From an uncultured Pelagibacteraceae bacterium (GTDB taxonomy: Bacteria > Pseudomonadota > Alphaproteobacteria > Pelagibacterales > Pelagibacteraceae), in assembly GCA_902588315.1 (NCBI GenBank), contig CACIOP010000010.1:1-42471 (forward strand): a stretch of DNA of 42,471 nucleotides. The letters run 5' to 3'. Positions 1 to 8,296 of the stretch are shown in pieces (positions within the stretch are counted from its first letter, which is position 1; every line of letters begins with the position of its first letter). A model generated the notes under the pieces. That model worked only from the letters and a program-made list of their open reading frames with translations. It did not search any database and was not told the DNA's origin. A program made the position numbers and the translations under genes.

Positions 1-13
1 AAGGACATGAATA

Positions 14-1138
14 ATGAGTGATGATATCAAAAAAGGTTTACTAGGTATTGTGGTAGATGAAACAGAAGTTTCAAAAGTTATGCCTGAAATTAATTCTCTT
101 ACTTACAGAGGATATGCTGCTCAAGATTTATGCGAATATTGTAGATTTGAAGAGGTTGCGTATCTAATATTAAATAAAGACTTGCCAAACACTATACAGC
201 TTAGAAAATTTGAGAAAGAAGAGAGAAATAACAGAGAATTAACTAAAAATTTATACGAAATTATAAAACATATGCCTAAAAAATCACATCCTATGGATGT
301 TGCAAGAACAGCTGTGAGTGTAATGGGATTAGAGGATAAAGAGACCTCAGACTCATCACCAGAAGCAAATATGAGAAAAGCTCTAAGAATTTTTTCAAAA
401 ACTCCAACTGCATTAGCTGCTTTTTACAGAATTAGAAAAGGTAAAAAAATTATTAAACCAAAAAAAACGTTAACTTTTGCTGAAAACTTTTTCTATATGT
501 GCTTTGGTAAAGTACCACAAAAAGAAATTGTTAAAGCTTTTGATGTATCTTTAATTTTATATGCTGAACACAGTTTTAATGTTTCAACATTTACTGCAAG
601 AACCATTACAAGTAGTTTGTCTGATATTCACGGCGCAATCACTGGAGCTATTGCAAGTTTAAAAGGTCCATTACATGGTGGGGCTAATGAGGAAGTGATG
701 CATATGATGAACAAAATTAAAAAACCAGAGAACGCTCTAAAATGGATAAATAATGCCTTAAAGAATAAAGAAGTTGTAATGGGATTTGGTCACAGGGTTT
801 ACAAATCAGGTGACTCAAGAGTTCCCACAATGAGAGAGTATTTTGGCAAAGTTGCTAAAATTAAAAAAGATAAAAAATTTGAAAAAATTTATGACATTGT
901 AGAAAAAGTAATGATCAAAGAAAAAAATATTTATCCCAATGTGGACTATCCTACTGGTCCAACTTACCACTTAATGGGCTTTGACACTGATTTTTTTACT
1001 CCAATATTTGTAATTTCAAGGATTACTGGATGGTCAGCGCATATTATGGAGCAACACGCAGCGAATAAACTCATTAGACCGCTGGCTAAATATAAAGGTA
1101 GCAAACATAGAAAAGTGATGGAACTTAATTATAGATAA
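14..1138 (+). CDS. prpC: citrate / 2-methylcitrate synthase (short type)
   Basis: This 374-residue protein condenses acetyl-CoA or propionyl-CoA with oxaloacetate in the cytoplasm. The family catalytic triad is visible as H221 (in GPLHGGANEEV), H260 (in GFGHRVYK) and D311 (in NVDYPTG), and a further substrate-binding histidine, H186, lies in AEHSFNVST. The length matches the short citrate/methylcitrate synthase group (about 370-380 residues) rather than the roughly 430-residue TCA-cycle GltA type, so I favour 2-methylcitrate synthase. A plain citrate synthase cannot be excluded from sequence alone. The ATG follows an AAGGA ribosome-binding site at bases 1-5, and a TGA at 8-10 may end an upstream gene. 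The gene converges with the next one with a single base between the stop codons. Confidence 0.85.
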   Translation: MSDDIKKGLLGIVVDETEVSKVMPEINSLTYRGYAAQDLCEYCRFEEVAYLILNKDLPNTIQLRKFEKEERNNRELTKNLYEIIKHMPKKSHPMDVARTAVSVMGLEDKETSDSSPEANMRKALRIFSKTPTALAAFYRIRKGKKIIKPKKTLTFAENFFYMCFGKVPQKEIVKAFDVSLILYAEHSFNVSTFTARTITSSLSDIHGAITGAIASLKGPLHGGANEEVMHMMNKIKKPENALKWINNALKNKEVVMGFGHRVYKSGDSRVPTMREYFGKVAKIKKDKKFEKIYDIVEKVMIKEKNIYPNVDYPTGPTYHLMGFDTDFFTPIFVISRITGWSAHIMEQHAANKLIRPLAKYKGSKHRKVMELNYR

Positions 1139-1139
1139 T

Positions 1140-1838
1140 CTAATTTTTTTCAATTTTTGCAAATCTACCATCACATAAAATTCTGCAATTTAATTTATTT
1201 TTTTTTACATAATCATCTATAGAATTTTTAACTCCAGGAGCATGACCTAAATTATAGTCATCACATAAAACAGTGCCTCCATTTTTTAAGGTATCAGCAC
1301 AAGCTTCTAAATCATTCATTACTGTTTCGTAGGTATGACCTCCATCCAAAAACACAAAGTCAATTTTTTTCATATCTATATTTTTTAAAACTGTATTTGA
1401 ATTACCTCTAATCAAATGAACATTTTTTTTATATTTAATCAAAAGTTCTTTTACTGCCTCAATACTATAGGGATTTTGTTTTTTAATGTACTTAAAATAA
1501 ATACTTTTTAAAGGGTTTGTAAAATTAGTACTGGGAATTACCTCATTTTTATTTTGATCATTTTTCTCGAATAAATCTAAACCAATATATTTAAATTCAT
1601 CTTTATGTATCGTATACAAAAGTTCACATATATTTCTGGCTGTTACGCCATGAAAAACACCAACTTCTAGAAAAGTTTTAGGTTTTTTTAATAAAACTTC
1701 TTTTAAAAAAAAATCACCGACACCTTTTTGTTTAAAGCTTGTCTTGCGGAAGTATTTTTTATATCTCAATTTAACTAAATGCTTCTGCCCAAGTACCTTG
1801 TGTTGATGCTTTAGAATATTCTGTTGCTCTACCTTCAA
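1140..1838 (-). CDS. class I SAM-dependent methyltransferase-like protein
   Basis: This is a Rossmann-fold methyltransferase-like protein of the Methyltransf_24 type, substrate unknown. The SAM-binding motif I is FLEVGVFHG, an acidic end of strand 2 follows (YIGLDLFE), and the DFVFLDGGHTYE segment and CDDYN near the C-terminus fit the family. The start is unclear. The longest form begins at a TTG at 1838, inside nrdB (68-base overlap). Another TTG at 1767-1769 lies just past the nrdB stop. There is no ATG in frame before the SAM motif and no convincing Shine-Dalgarno at either TTG. It is the last gene of the nrdA-nrdB transcription unit and is probably read by coupling. A similar GGHT-motif methyltransferase lies at 30673-31473. 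Confidence 0.65.
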   Translation of the reverse strand: MKVEQQNILKHQHKVLGQKHLVKLRYKKYFRKTSFKQKGVGDFFLKEVLLKKPKTFLEVGVFHGVTARNICELLYTIHKDEFKYIGLDLFEKNDQNKNEVIPSTNFTNPLKSIYFKYIKKQNPYSIEAVKELLIKYKKNVHLIRGNSNTVLKNIDMKKIDFVFLDGGHTYETVMNDLEACADTLKNGGTVLCDDYNLGHAPGVKNSIDDYVKKNKLNCRILCDGRFAKIEKN

Positions 1839-2784
1839 AAAAGTTCATGTGTTCAACAGCATTAAGCATTGTATCAAGCCAAGTTAGAGGATTTTTATCG
1901 ATATCATAAATTCTTTCTAAACCTAACTGACTTAATCTTCTATTTGCAATGAAACGAATATATTTTTTCACATCTTCAGCCGTTAATCCTTCCATTGGAC
2001 CCATTTGAAATGCCAAATCTATAAAAGCATCTTCATGCTCTACTATAGTTCTACATGCTTCATAGATTTCTTTTTTCAATTGAGGCGTCCAAGTTTCTGG
2101 ATTTTCTTTAATAAAATCTTTGAATAATCTGATCATTGAATTGCAATGTAATGTTTCATCTCTAACAGACCAAGTAACGATCTGCCCCATTCCCTTCATT
2201 TTATTATGTCTTGGAAAATTTAATAAAATTGCAAAACTTGCAAACAATTGCAGACCCTCTGTAAAAGCACTAAACACTGCAATTGTTTTTGCAATGTCAT
2301 GATTTGATTTGACATCAAAGCCTTGCATGTAATCATACTTATCTTTCATTTCTTTATATTTCATGAAAGCTGAATATTCAGACTCTGGCATTCCAATTGT
2401 ATCTAATAAATGTGAGTATGCTGCAATGTGTACTGTTTCCATAGAAGCAAATGAAGACATCATCATCAATACCTCTGTTGGTTTAAACACATTCATATAA
2501 TGTCTTATGTAGCAATTGCTTACCTCAACATCAGCTTGAGTGAAAAATCTAAAAATTTGAGTTAATAAATTTTTTTCTGATGGACTTAAATTTTTTTGCC
2601 AATCTCTTACATCATCACCAAGAGGAACTTCTTCTGGCAGCCAATGAATTCTTTGTTGTGTTAACCAAGCATCATAACACCATGGATATCTGAATGGTTT
2701 ATATACCGGGTTAGCTACTAACAAACCATTGTTATTTTTTTTTGGTTGAACTGTTTCTTTATTTGTATTTTCTGCTACTGACAT
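1771..2784 (-). CDS. nrdB: class I ribonucleotide reductase beta (radical) subunit
   Basis: NrdB carries the metal centre and tyrosyl radical that drive deoxyribonucleotide synthesis with NrdA. Counted from ATG at 2784 (337 residues), E116 and H119 in METVHIAAY are metal ligands and Y123 is the expected radical tyrosine. Further ligands lie in QADVEV, FTEGLQLF and VRDETLHC. I chose ATG 2784 over an in-frame GTG at 2793 because AGGAG sits 8 bases upstream of it. The gene overlaps the end of nrdA by 10 bases, so the two are translationally coupled. The C-terminal tail is short and ends in WAEAFS. No ATP-cone is fused to its N-terminus. Confidence 0.95.
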   Translation of the reverse strand: MSVAENTNKETVQPKKNNNGLLVANPVYKPFRYPWCYDAWLTQQRIHWLPEEVPLGDDVRDWQKNLSPSEKNLLTQIFRFFTQADVEVSNCYIRHYMNVFKPTEVLMMMSSFASMETVHIAAYSHLLDTIGMPESEYSAFMKYKEMKDKYDYMQGFDVKSNHDIAKTIAVFSAFTEGLQLFASFAILLNFPRHNKMKGMGQIVTWSVRDETLHCNSMIRLFKDFIKENPETWTPQLKKEIYEACRTIVEHEDAFIDLAFQMGPMEGLTAEDVKKYIRFIANRRLSQLGLERIYDIDKNPLTWLDTMLNAVEHMNFFEGRATEYSKASTQGTWAEAFS

Positions 2785-4712
2785 GATAAACACTCCTCGT
2801 ACTCTTGTTCTTGACTTTCGTTTGATTTATTTTTGTAAACATTTGCTAATATGTCAGTTGATTTAGAATCATTGACATTCTCAGCTCTTTGAATTGATTT
2901 TGATCTACAGTAATAAAGACTCTTTAAGCCTTTTTTCCAAGCATCAAAATGAATTTTGTGTAATTCTTTCTTGTGAACATCTGCTGGCAAAAATAGATTT
3001 ACTGATTGTGCTTGTGAAATAAATGGCGTTCTATCACCACTTAATTCAATTATCCAATTTTGGTTCAACTCAAATGCAGTTTTAAATACATCTTTTTCTA
3101 GGTCAGTTAGAAAATCTAGATGATTAACAGATCCTTGATTTGTAGTAATACTAGACCAAGTTTCTTCATCATTTTTTCCATGGGATTGAAGAATTTCCTC
3201 TAAATATCTATTTCTAACATTAAAAGATCCTGAAAGGGTTTTATGAGTGTAACTGTTTGCAGCAATTGGTTCTACTCCTGGTGATGCTCCTCCACAAATA
3301 ATTGAAATTGAAGCAGTTGGGGCTATTGCCGTCTTGTTAGAAAATCTTTCTTTATAACCATACTCAGCTGCATCTGGACATGCACCTCTTTCTTCAGCCA
3401 AATCTTTAGAAGCTTGGTTTACTTTTTCGTGAATATTTTTAAATATTTTTTTATTCCACGATTTTGCCATTACAGACTCAAGTGGAATTCTATTTTTTTG
3501 TAAAAATGAGTGAAAACCCATCACACCTAATCCAACACTTCTTTCTCTTTGAGCTGAATATTTTGCATCTTTAAATTGATCTGGTGCCTTGTTGATGAAA
3601 TCAGATAAAACGTTATCTAAGAATCTCATAACATCACTAATCATGTTTGGATCATCTTTCCACTCATCATACTTTTCCAGATTTAAAGACGACAAACAAC
3701 ATACTGCTGTTCTATCTTTACCGTCTTTATCAATTCCTGTTGGTAAAGTTATTTCGCTACATAGGTTAGAAGTTTTAACAGTAAGATTTGCTAACTTATG
3801 ATGTTGTGGAATTTGTCTATTAACAGTATCAATATAAATTATATATGGCTCACCTGTTTCAATTCTAGCAGTTAATAATCTTATCCATAAATTTCGCGCA
3901 GAAATAGTTTGTTGAACACTACCATCAGCAGGACTTTTTAAAGCCCATTGTTCATCTGTTTCTACTGCTCTCATAAAAGCATCAGAAACTAAAACGCCGT
4001 GGTGTAAATTTAATGCTTTTCTATTTGGATCACCGCCTGTTGGTCTTCTCATTTCAATGAACTCTTCAATCTCAGGATGATCAATTGGAAGATAACATGC
4101 TGCAGAACCTCTTCTTAATGATCCTTGACTGATAGCCATTGTTAAAGAATCCATGACTTTTATAAAAGGAATTATTCCAGAAGTTTTTCCAACTCTTCCT
4201 ATTTTTTCACCAATAGATCTTAGGTTGCCCCAGTAACTTCCAATTCCTCCACCCTTAGCTGCTAACCAAACATTCTCACTCCATAAATCAAGAATACCTC
4301 CTAAGCTATCAGATGCTTCGTTTAAAAAACATGAAATAGGTAATCCTCTTTTTGTACCACCATTTGATAATACTGGTGTTGCTGGCATGAACCAAAGATT
4401 ACTTATGTAATTATAAATTCTTTGAGCATGCAAATTATCATCTGCGTATGTGCTTGCTACTCTTGCAAATAAATCTTGATAAGATTCGTTTAAACCTAAA
4501 TATCTGTCTTTTAAAGTTGCTTTACCAAAATCAGTTAGATTTACATCTTTAGAACGATCAATTTTAATTATTATGCCTTTATCATTTTGAAATAATTCAG
4601 TTTCATTATTTAATGTGAAAAGATCAGGTTTATTTATTTTAGAAACTTCTTTAACTTCTGGGCTATATTCAGAGACAGCTTTTTTGAGGGCTTGAGAAAG
4701 AATCTTATTCAT
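2775..4712 (-). CDS. nrdA: class I ribonucleotide reductase alpha (catalytic) subunit
   Basis: This is the catalytic subunit of ribonucleoside-diphosphate reductase (645 residues). Active-site residues are in place: C128 in LPISCFL, N316/C318/E320 in SNLCSEI, C338 in VCCLSSLN, and the radical-transfer tyrosine pair in SLYYCRS. The C-terminus ends CLSCQ, the redox CxxC that is re-reduced by thioredoxin or glutaredoxin. The protein is about 115 residues shorter than E. coli NrdA, and its N-terminus shows no recognisable ATP-cone. The overall dATP/ATP activity switch is therefore probably absent, while specificity-site regulation may remain. ATG 4712 is the start; no strong Shine-Dalgarno precedes it. 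A small inverted repeat lies 34-48 bases upstream. Confidence 0.95.
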   Translation of the reverse strand: MNKILSQALKKAVSEYSPEVKEVSKINKPDLFTLNNETELFQNDKGIIIKIDRSKDVNLTDFGKATLKDRYLGLNESYQDLFARVASTYADDNLHAQRIYNYISNLWFMPATPVLSNGGTKRGLPISCFLNEASDSLGGILDLWSENVWLAAKGGGIGSYWGNLRSIGEKIGRVGKTSGIIPFIKVMDSLTMAISQGSLRRGSAACYLPIDHPEIEEFIEMRRPTGGDPNRKALNLHHGVLVSDAFMRAVETDEQWALKSPADGSVQQTISARNLWIRLLTARIETGEPYIIYIDTVNRQIPQHHKLANLTVKTSNLCSEITLPTGIDKDGKDRTAVCCLSSLNLEKYDEWKDDPNMISDVMRFLDNVLSDFINKAPDQFKDAKYSAQRERSVGLGVMGFHSFLQKNRIPLESVMAKSWNKKIFKNIHEKVNQASKDLAEERGACPDAAEYGYKERFSNKTAIAPTASISIICGGASPGVEPIAANSYTHKTLSGSFNVRNRYLEEILQSHGKNDEETWSSITTNQGSVNHLDFLTDLEKDVFKTAFELNQNWIIELSGDRTPFISQAQSVNLFLPADVHKKELHKIHFDAWKKGLKSLYYCRSKSIQRAENVNDSKSTDILANVYKNKSNESQEQEYEECLSCQ

Positions 4713-4745
4713 AAAAGTTTAATATATTTTGTTATTAGTACGAAA

Positions 4746-4760
4746 ACAACTATATGTTGT
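4746..4760. promoter_or_regulatory. inverted repeat upstream of nrdA, possible operator
   Basis: The repeat ACAAC-TATAT-GTTGT lies 34 bases upstream of the nrdA start. Further copies of the half-site occur at 4769-4773 (GTTGT) and 4797-4801 (ACAAC). NrdR usually binds paired 16-bp boxes upstream of ribonucleotide reductase genes, but these repeats do not match the published box well. They are only a candidate regulator site in the 181-base divergent gap between nrdA and the phosphohexomutase. Confidence 0.25.
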
Positions 4761-4893
4761 AGGCGTTTGTTGTAAATATACTATATAATCATTTAAACAA
4801 CAGAACATTTATAGAACGCGACAATATGATAATCAATAAAAAAATAAATTTTTTTGCAAGAAATTAACATAATAAACAGTAAGTAAATAACGA

Positions 4894-6348
4894 ATGAGCC
4901 AAAATATAAAAATAGATCCCTATGGTTTTAGAGAATATGACGCCCGATGGTTGTATAAGAAAGATATAAATCAATCTGGAATAGAGAATCTTGGAAGAGG
5001 GCTTGGAACACAGATAAAAATACATACCAAAAAAGATAATCCCAGGATCATAATAGGCCATGATTATCGTTCTTATAGTGAGGAAATAAAAACAGCTCTT
5101 AAAAAAGGATTATTGTCTACAGGTTGCAATATAGAAGATATTGGTTTGTCATTATCTCCAATGGTTTATTTTGCGCAATTTAATTTAGATGCAGATGCGG
5201 TCGCCATGGTTACAGCAAGTCATAATGAAAATGGTTGGACTGGTGTCAAAATGGGAATCAAAAAAGGACTAACTCATGCACCTGAAGAAATGAAGGAATT
5301 AAAAGAAATTACTTTAAATGAAAAATTTATAAAAGGTGAAGGTAATGAAAAACAAATAAAAGATTTTGATAAAATTTATAAGAACGACTTAATTAGTAAA
5401 AATAAAATTAAGAAAAAAGTAAAAGCTGTGGTGGCTTGTGGAAATGGAACAGCAGGTGCTTTTGCCCCAGATATTCTAAGAGGTATTGGGTGTGAAGTAA
5501 TAGAGTTAGATTGTAACTTAGATTGGAATTTTCCTAAATATAATCCAAATCCAGAAGATCTAGAAATGCTTCACGAAATAGCAAAAGTAGTTAAAGAAAA
5601 CAATGCTGATATAGGGTTCGGGTTTGATGGTGATGGAGATAGAGTTGGAGTTATTGATAATAAAGGTAATGAAATATTTTCAGATAAAATTGGTCTTCTC
5701 ATTGCTAGACATTTATCAAACAAACATAAAAATTCAAAATTTATAGTAGATGTGAAATCAACAAGTTTATTTTCAAAAGATAAAATATTAATTGAAAATA
5801 ATTGTGAGACAATTTATTGGAAAACAGGTCATTCTCACATTAAAAGGAAAGTAAACACTGAAAAAGCTTTAGCTGGATTTGAAAAAAGTGGTCATTTTTT
5901 CTTCAATCAACCATTGGGTTTTGGGTACGATGATGGTATCAATTCAGCAATTCAAGTATGTCATTTATTAGATAATCAAAATAAAAAAATTAGTGAAATT
6001 ATTGGTGAATTACCTAATACATTTCAAACACCAACAATGGCACCTTTTTGCAAAGATGAAGAGAAGTATATTGTAGTTGAAGAGCTGGTTAAACAAATTA
6101 TAAATTTACAAAAAAACAAAACTGAAATAGATGGCCAAGTTATTGATAATATTTTAACTGTTAATGGAGTTAGGTTTTCATTCGGAGATGGTTCTTGGGG
6201 ATTAATAAGGGCTTCTTCAAATAAACCATCTTTAGTTATTGTAACTGAGAGCCCAACATCAGATGAAAGAAAGAAAAAAATCTTTGAATTTATTGATGAT
6301 TTGCTCCAAAAAACTGGAAAAATTGGTGAATACGATCAAAAAATTTAA
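4894..6348 (+). CDS. phosphomannomutase / phosphoglucomutase
   Basis: This alpha-D-phosphohexomutase (484 residues) interconverts hexose 6- and 1-phosphates, feeding nucleotide-sugar synthesis. The four family loops are visible: catalytic phosphoserine S99 in TASHNENGW, the metal-binding loop FDGDGDR (D235, D237, D239), the sugar-recognition loop GFEKSGH (E320, S322), and a phosphate-binding ESPTSDERK near the C-terminus. Length and loop sequences fit the dual-specific AlgC/ManB branch, but specificity for mannose or glucose cannot be read from this. It is divergent from nrdA and is followed 12 bases after its stop by a structured region and a terminator. It plausibly supplies glucose-1-phosphate to RfbA at 33.4 kb. 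Confidence 0.9.
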   Translation: MSQNIKIDPYGFREYDARWLYKKDINQSGIENLGRGLGTQIKIHTKKDNPRIIIGHDYRSYSEEIKTALKKGLLSTGCNIEDIGLSLSPMVYFAQFNLDADAVAMVTASHNENGWTGVKMGIKKGLTHAPEEMKELKEITLNEKFIKGEGNEKQIKDFDKIYKNDLISKNKIKKKVKAVVACGNGTAGAFAPDILRGIGCEVIELDCNLDWNFPKYNPNPEDLEMLHEIAKVVKENNADIGFGFDGDGDRVGVIDNKGNEIFSDKIGLLIARHLSNKHKNSKFIVDVKSTSLFSKDKILIENNCETIYWKTGHSHIKRKVNTEKALAGFEKSGHFFFNQPLGFGYDDGINSAIQVCHLLDNQNKKISEIIGELPNTFQTPTMAPFCKDEEKYIVVEELVKQIINLQKNKTEIDGQVIDNILTVNGVRFSFGDGSWGLIRASSNKPSLVIVTESPTSDERKKKIFEFIDDLLQKTGKIGEYDQKI

Positions 6349-6360
6349 TAGTTAATAAAG

Positions 6361-6419
6361 TACATTTTCAACTAATAAGTGTTCATAAAAATGTAAAGAA
6401 TCACATAAATTTTATTAGT
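6361..6419 (+). other. possible H-type RNA pseudoknot in the 3' UTR
   Basis: Two perfect 8-bp complementarities interleave. Bases 6361-6368 (TACATTTT) pair with 6388-6395 (AAAATGTA), and 6371-6378 (ACTAATAA) pair with 6412-6419 (TTATTAGT). The order 5'A-5'B-3'A-3'B is that of an H-type pseudoknot, with a 2-base first loop and a 16-base A-rich last loop. It ends directly against the terminator stem at 6420. The pairs are mostly A-U, so chance is a real possibility, and the two stems could also be mutually exclusive alternatives. Confidence 0.3.
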
Positions 6420-6457
6420 GAGGTGATGGAGGGAGACTGAAGTCACCTCTTTTTTTT
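6420..6457 (+). terminator. intrinsic terminator of the phosphohexomutase gene
   Basis: GAGGTGA (6420-6426) pairs with TCACCTC (6443-6449) around a G-rich loop and is followed by eight T residues (6450-6457). This is a textbook rho-independent terminator for plus-strand transcripts. The T-tract overlaps the stop codon of the convergent TSUP gene, and there is no matching T-tract for the minus strand. Confidence 0.85.
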
Positions 6458-7241
6458 ATAGTTTTAAATACTCATAAAAAAACTTAATCGAAATCACTAG
6501 AAGAAATACTCCAAAAAGCTTACTGATTTTTTTCTTATCAATACTATGAACTGTTTTTGCTCCTATTCTAGCCATAAAGGTTGTAATTGGTATAAAAATT
6601 AGAAAAGCAGGTATATTTATAAAGCCAATACTTAATGGAAGACTTGAGTTTAAATAATTTCCTGAAATTAAAAAACCTATTGCTCCAAATAGAGCAATTA
6701 AAAAACCTATAGCTGCTGCACTACCTATAGCTTTATTTATTGAATAACCAAAAAACTTAAGGATAGGAACATTCATTACAGCTCCTCCTATACCCATAGG
6801 AGCAGAAATAAACCCAACAAGAAAACCAAGAATAATTTTCAGATGTAATTTCATTTTAACAATAATGTTTTGTTCCTTTTCTTTTACTAAAAGTAAGTAA
6901 ATTCCTAAAAATAAGATCATTATAGAAAAAAATAAAACTAAGGATTTAGTTTTTAAAGAGGCTGCAAAAGCTGTACCAACAATAACTCCAAGTACAACAA
7001 ACAAACCATAGTTTTTTACGATATCAAAATCAACCGCTCTAAATTTATGATGTGTTAAAACTGAAACAGTAGAAGTTGGTATTATAATTGCAAAGGATGT
7101 TCCTACTGCAAGGTGCATAACATATTGAGGATCAATTTCTAAAGAACCAAAAATAAAATATAAAAAAGGAACCGTTATCAACCCTCCACCAATACCAAAT
7201 AATCCAGCAACAAAACCTACTGGTATCGCTGTTAAAGCCAT
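6456..7241 (-). CDS. TauE/SafE (TSUP) family membrane exporter
   Basis: This 261-residue integral membrane protein belongs to the sulfite exporter TauE/SafE family. Its two internal repeats each carry the glycine-rich signature, first GLFGIGGGLITVPFL near residue 14 and later APMGIGGAVMNVP, with about eight hydrophobic segments overall. Family members export sulfite, sulfoacetate or other organosulfonates, or take up small anions; the substrate here is not known. The ATG at 7241 falls close to the first helix, and the reading frame stays open and hydrophobic upstream (YIILL), so a non-ATG start slightly upstream is possible. It is last in the run MFS-rpoZ-dusA-TSUP. Confidence 0.85.
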   Translation of the reverse strand: MALTAIPVGFVAGLFGIGGGLITVPFLYFIFGSLEIDPQYVMHLAVGTSFAIIIPTSTVSVLTHHKFRAVDFDIVKNYGLFVVLGVIVGTAFAASLKTKSLVLFFSIMILFLGIYLLLVKEKEQNIIVKMKLHLKIILGFLVGFISAPMGIGGAVMNVPILKFFGYSINKAIGSAAAIGFLIALFGAIGFLISGNYLNSSLPLSIGFINIPAFLIFIPITTFMARIGAKTVHSIDKKKISKLFGVFLLVISIKFFYEYLKL

Positions 7242-7281
7242 TAATAAAATAATATAACTATATTCGTTTGTTAATATTGAA

Positions 7282-8274
7282 TTAAGCAGACTGCCCTACT
7301 CTAGTATCTACATTATTGTATTTAATTTTATCCATAATGTGATCAATTTTTTTCACATCAGCATCTCTTACACACATGTTTTCACTTAAATATCTTTTCC
7401 AATAACTTGAACCTGTCTGACCATGAAATAGGCCAAGAGTATGTCTCATGATTTGATTTAATCTTGTTCCCTTTTTTAATTCTTCTTTAACATAAGGAAT
7501 GAGTTGTTCAATTACATCTTGTCTACTTGGAACATCCTCATTATTGAATATTTCTCTTTCAATATCTGCTAATAAATAAGGGGTGTGATATGCAGCTCTT
7601 CCTATCATTACACCATCTGTTTTTTCTAAATGAGGTTTTATTTCATCTACTGAAGTTATTCCCCCATTGATAATAATTTCTTCATTTGGAAAATCTTTCT
7701 TTAATTGATAGACATATTCGTATTTTAAAGGAGGAATATTTAAATTTTGCTTAGGTGTAAATTTACCTAACATTGCTTTTCTTGCATGAATGATAAAAGT
7801 TTTAACCCCTGTAGCTTTTAGAGCAGAAATAAAACTATGTAAATTTTCATAATCTTCTACATCATCATAACCAATTCTTGTTTTTATAGTTACTGGTAGT
7901 TTTGTAACTGATTGCATTTTGCTTAAACAATCTGCAACTAAATTTGGCTCTTTCATTAAACATGCGCCAAATCTATTTTTTTCAACTTTTTTACTAGGAC
8001 AACCTAAGTTTAGATTAATTTCATCATAACCAAAATCTTCACCTACTTTAGTGGCTTCAGCTAAAAGTTTTGGAGAAGAGCCTCCTAATTGAAGTGCTAC
8101 AGGTTTCTCATTGATATTAAACTCTAATAACTTTTTTTTATCTCCTCTATTTATAGCTTCATCGACTATCATCTCTGTATAAAGAAGAGTGTTTTTGGAT
8201 ATTAATCTTAGAAAAAATCGTTCATGACGATCTGTGCAATCCATCATAGGAGCGACTGATACTTTCCTATTCAT
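7282..8274 (-). CDS. dusA: tRNA-dihydrouridine synthase A
   Basis: This FMN enzyme reduces uridines in the tRNA D-loop (330 residues). The TIM-barrel start is SVAPMMDCTDRHERFF, the substrate and flavin loop is NLNLGCPS (residues 87-94), and the general-acid cysteine is C105 in RFGACLM. The flavin-phosphate loops INGGI and MIGRAAY come later. The MMDCTDRH and GCPSKKV signatures are those of the DusA branch rather than DusB or DusC. It sits 22 bases downstream of rpoZ on the same strand and is probably cotranscribed with it. Confidence 0.93.
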   Translation of the reverse strand: MNRKVSVAPMMDCTDRHERFFLRLISKNTLLYTEMIVDEAINRGDKKKLLEFNINEKPVALQLGGSSPKLLAEATKVGEDFGYDEINLNLGCPSKKVEKNRFGACLMKEPNLVADCLSKMQSVTKLPVTIKTRIGYDDVEDYENLHSFISALKATGVKTFIIHARKAMLGKFTPKQNLNIPPLKYEYVYQLKKDFPNEEIIINGGITSVDEIKPHLEKTDGVMIGRAAYHTPYLLADIEREIFNNEDVPSRQDVIEQLIPYVKEELKKGTRLNQIMRHTLGLFHGQTGSSYWKRYLSENMCVRDADVKKIDHIMDKIKYNNVDTRVGQSA

Positions 8275-8296
8275 GGTATAACTTTATATTATTTTT

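Noticed and set aside
2785..2793. GTG start of nrdB at 2793
   Set aside because: The AGGAG sequence is correctly spaced only for ATG 2784.
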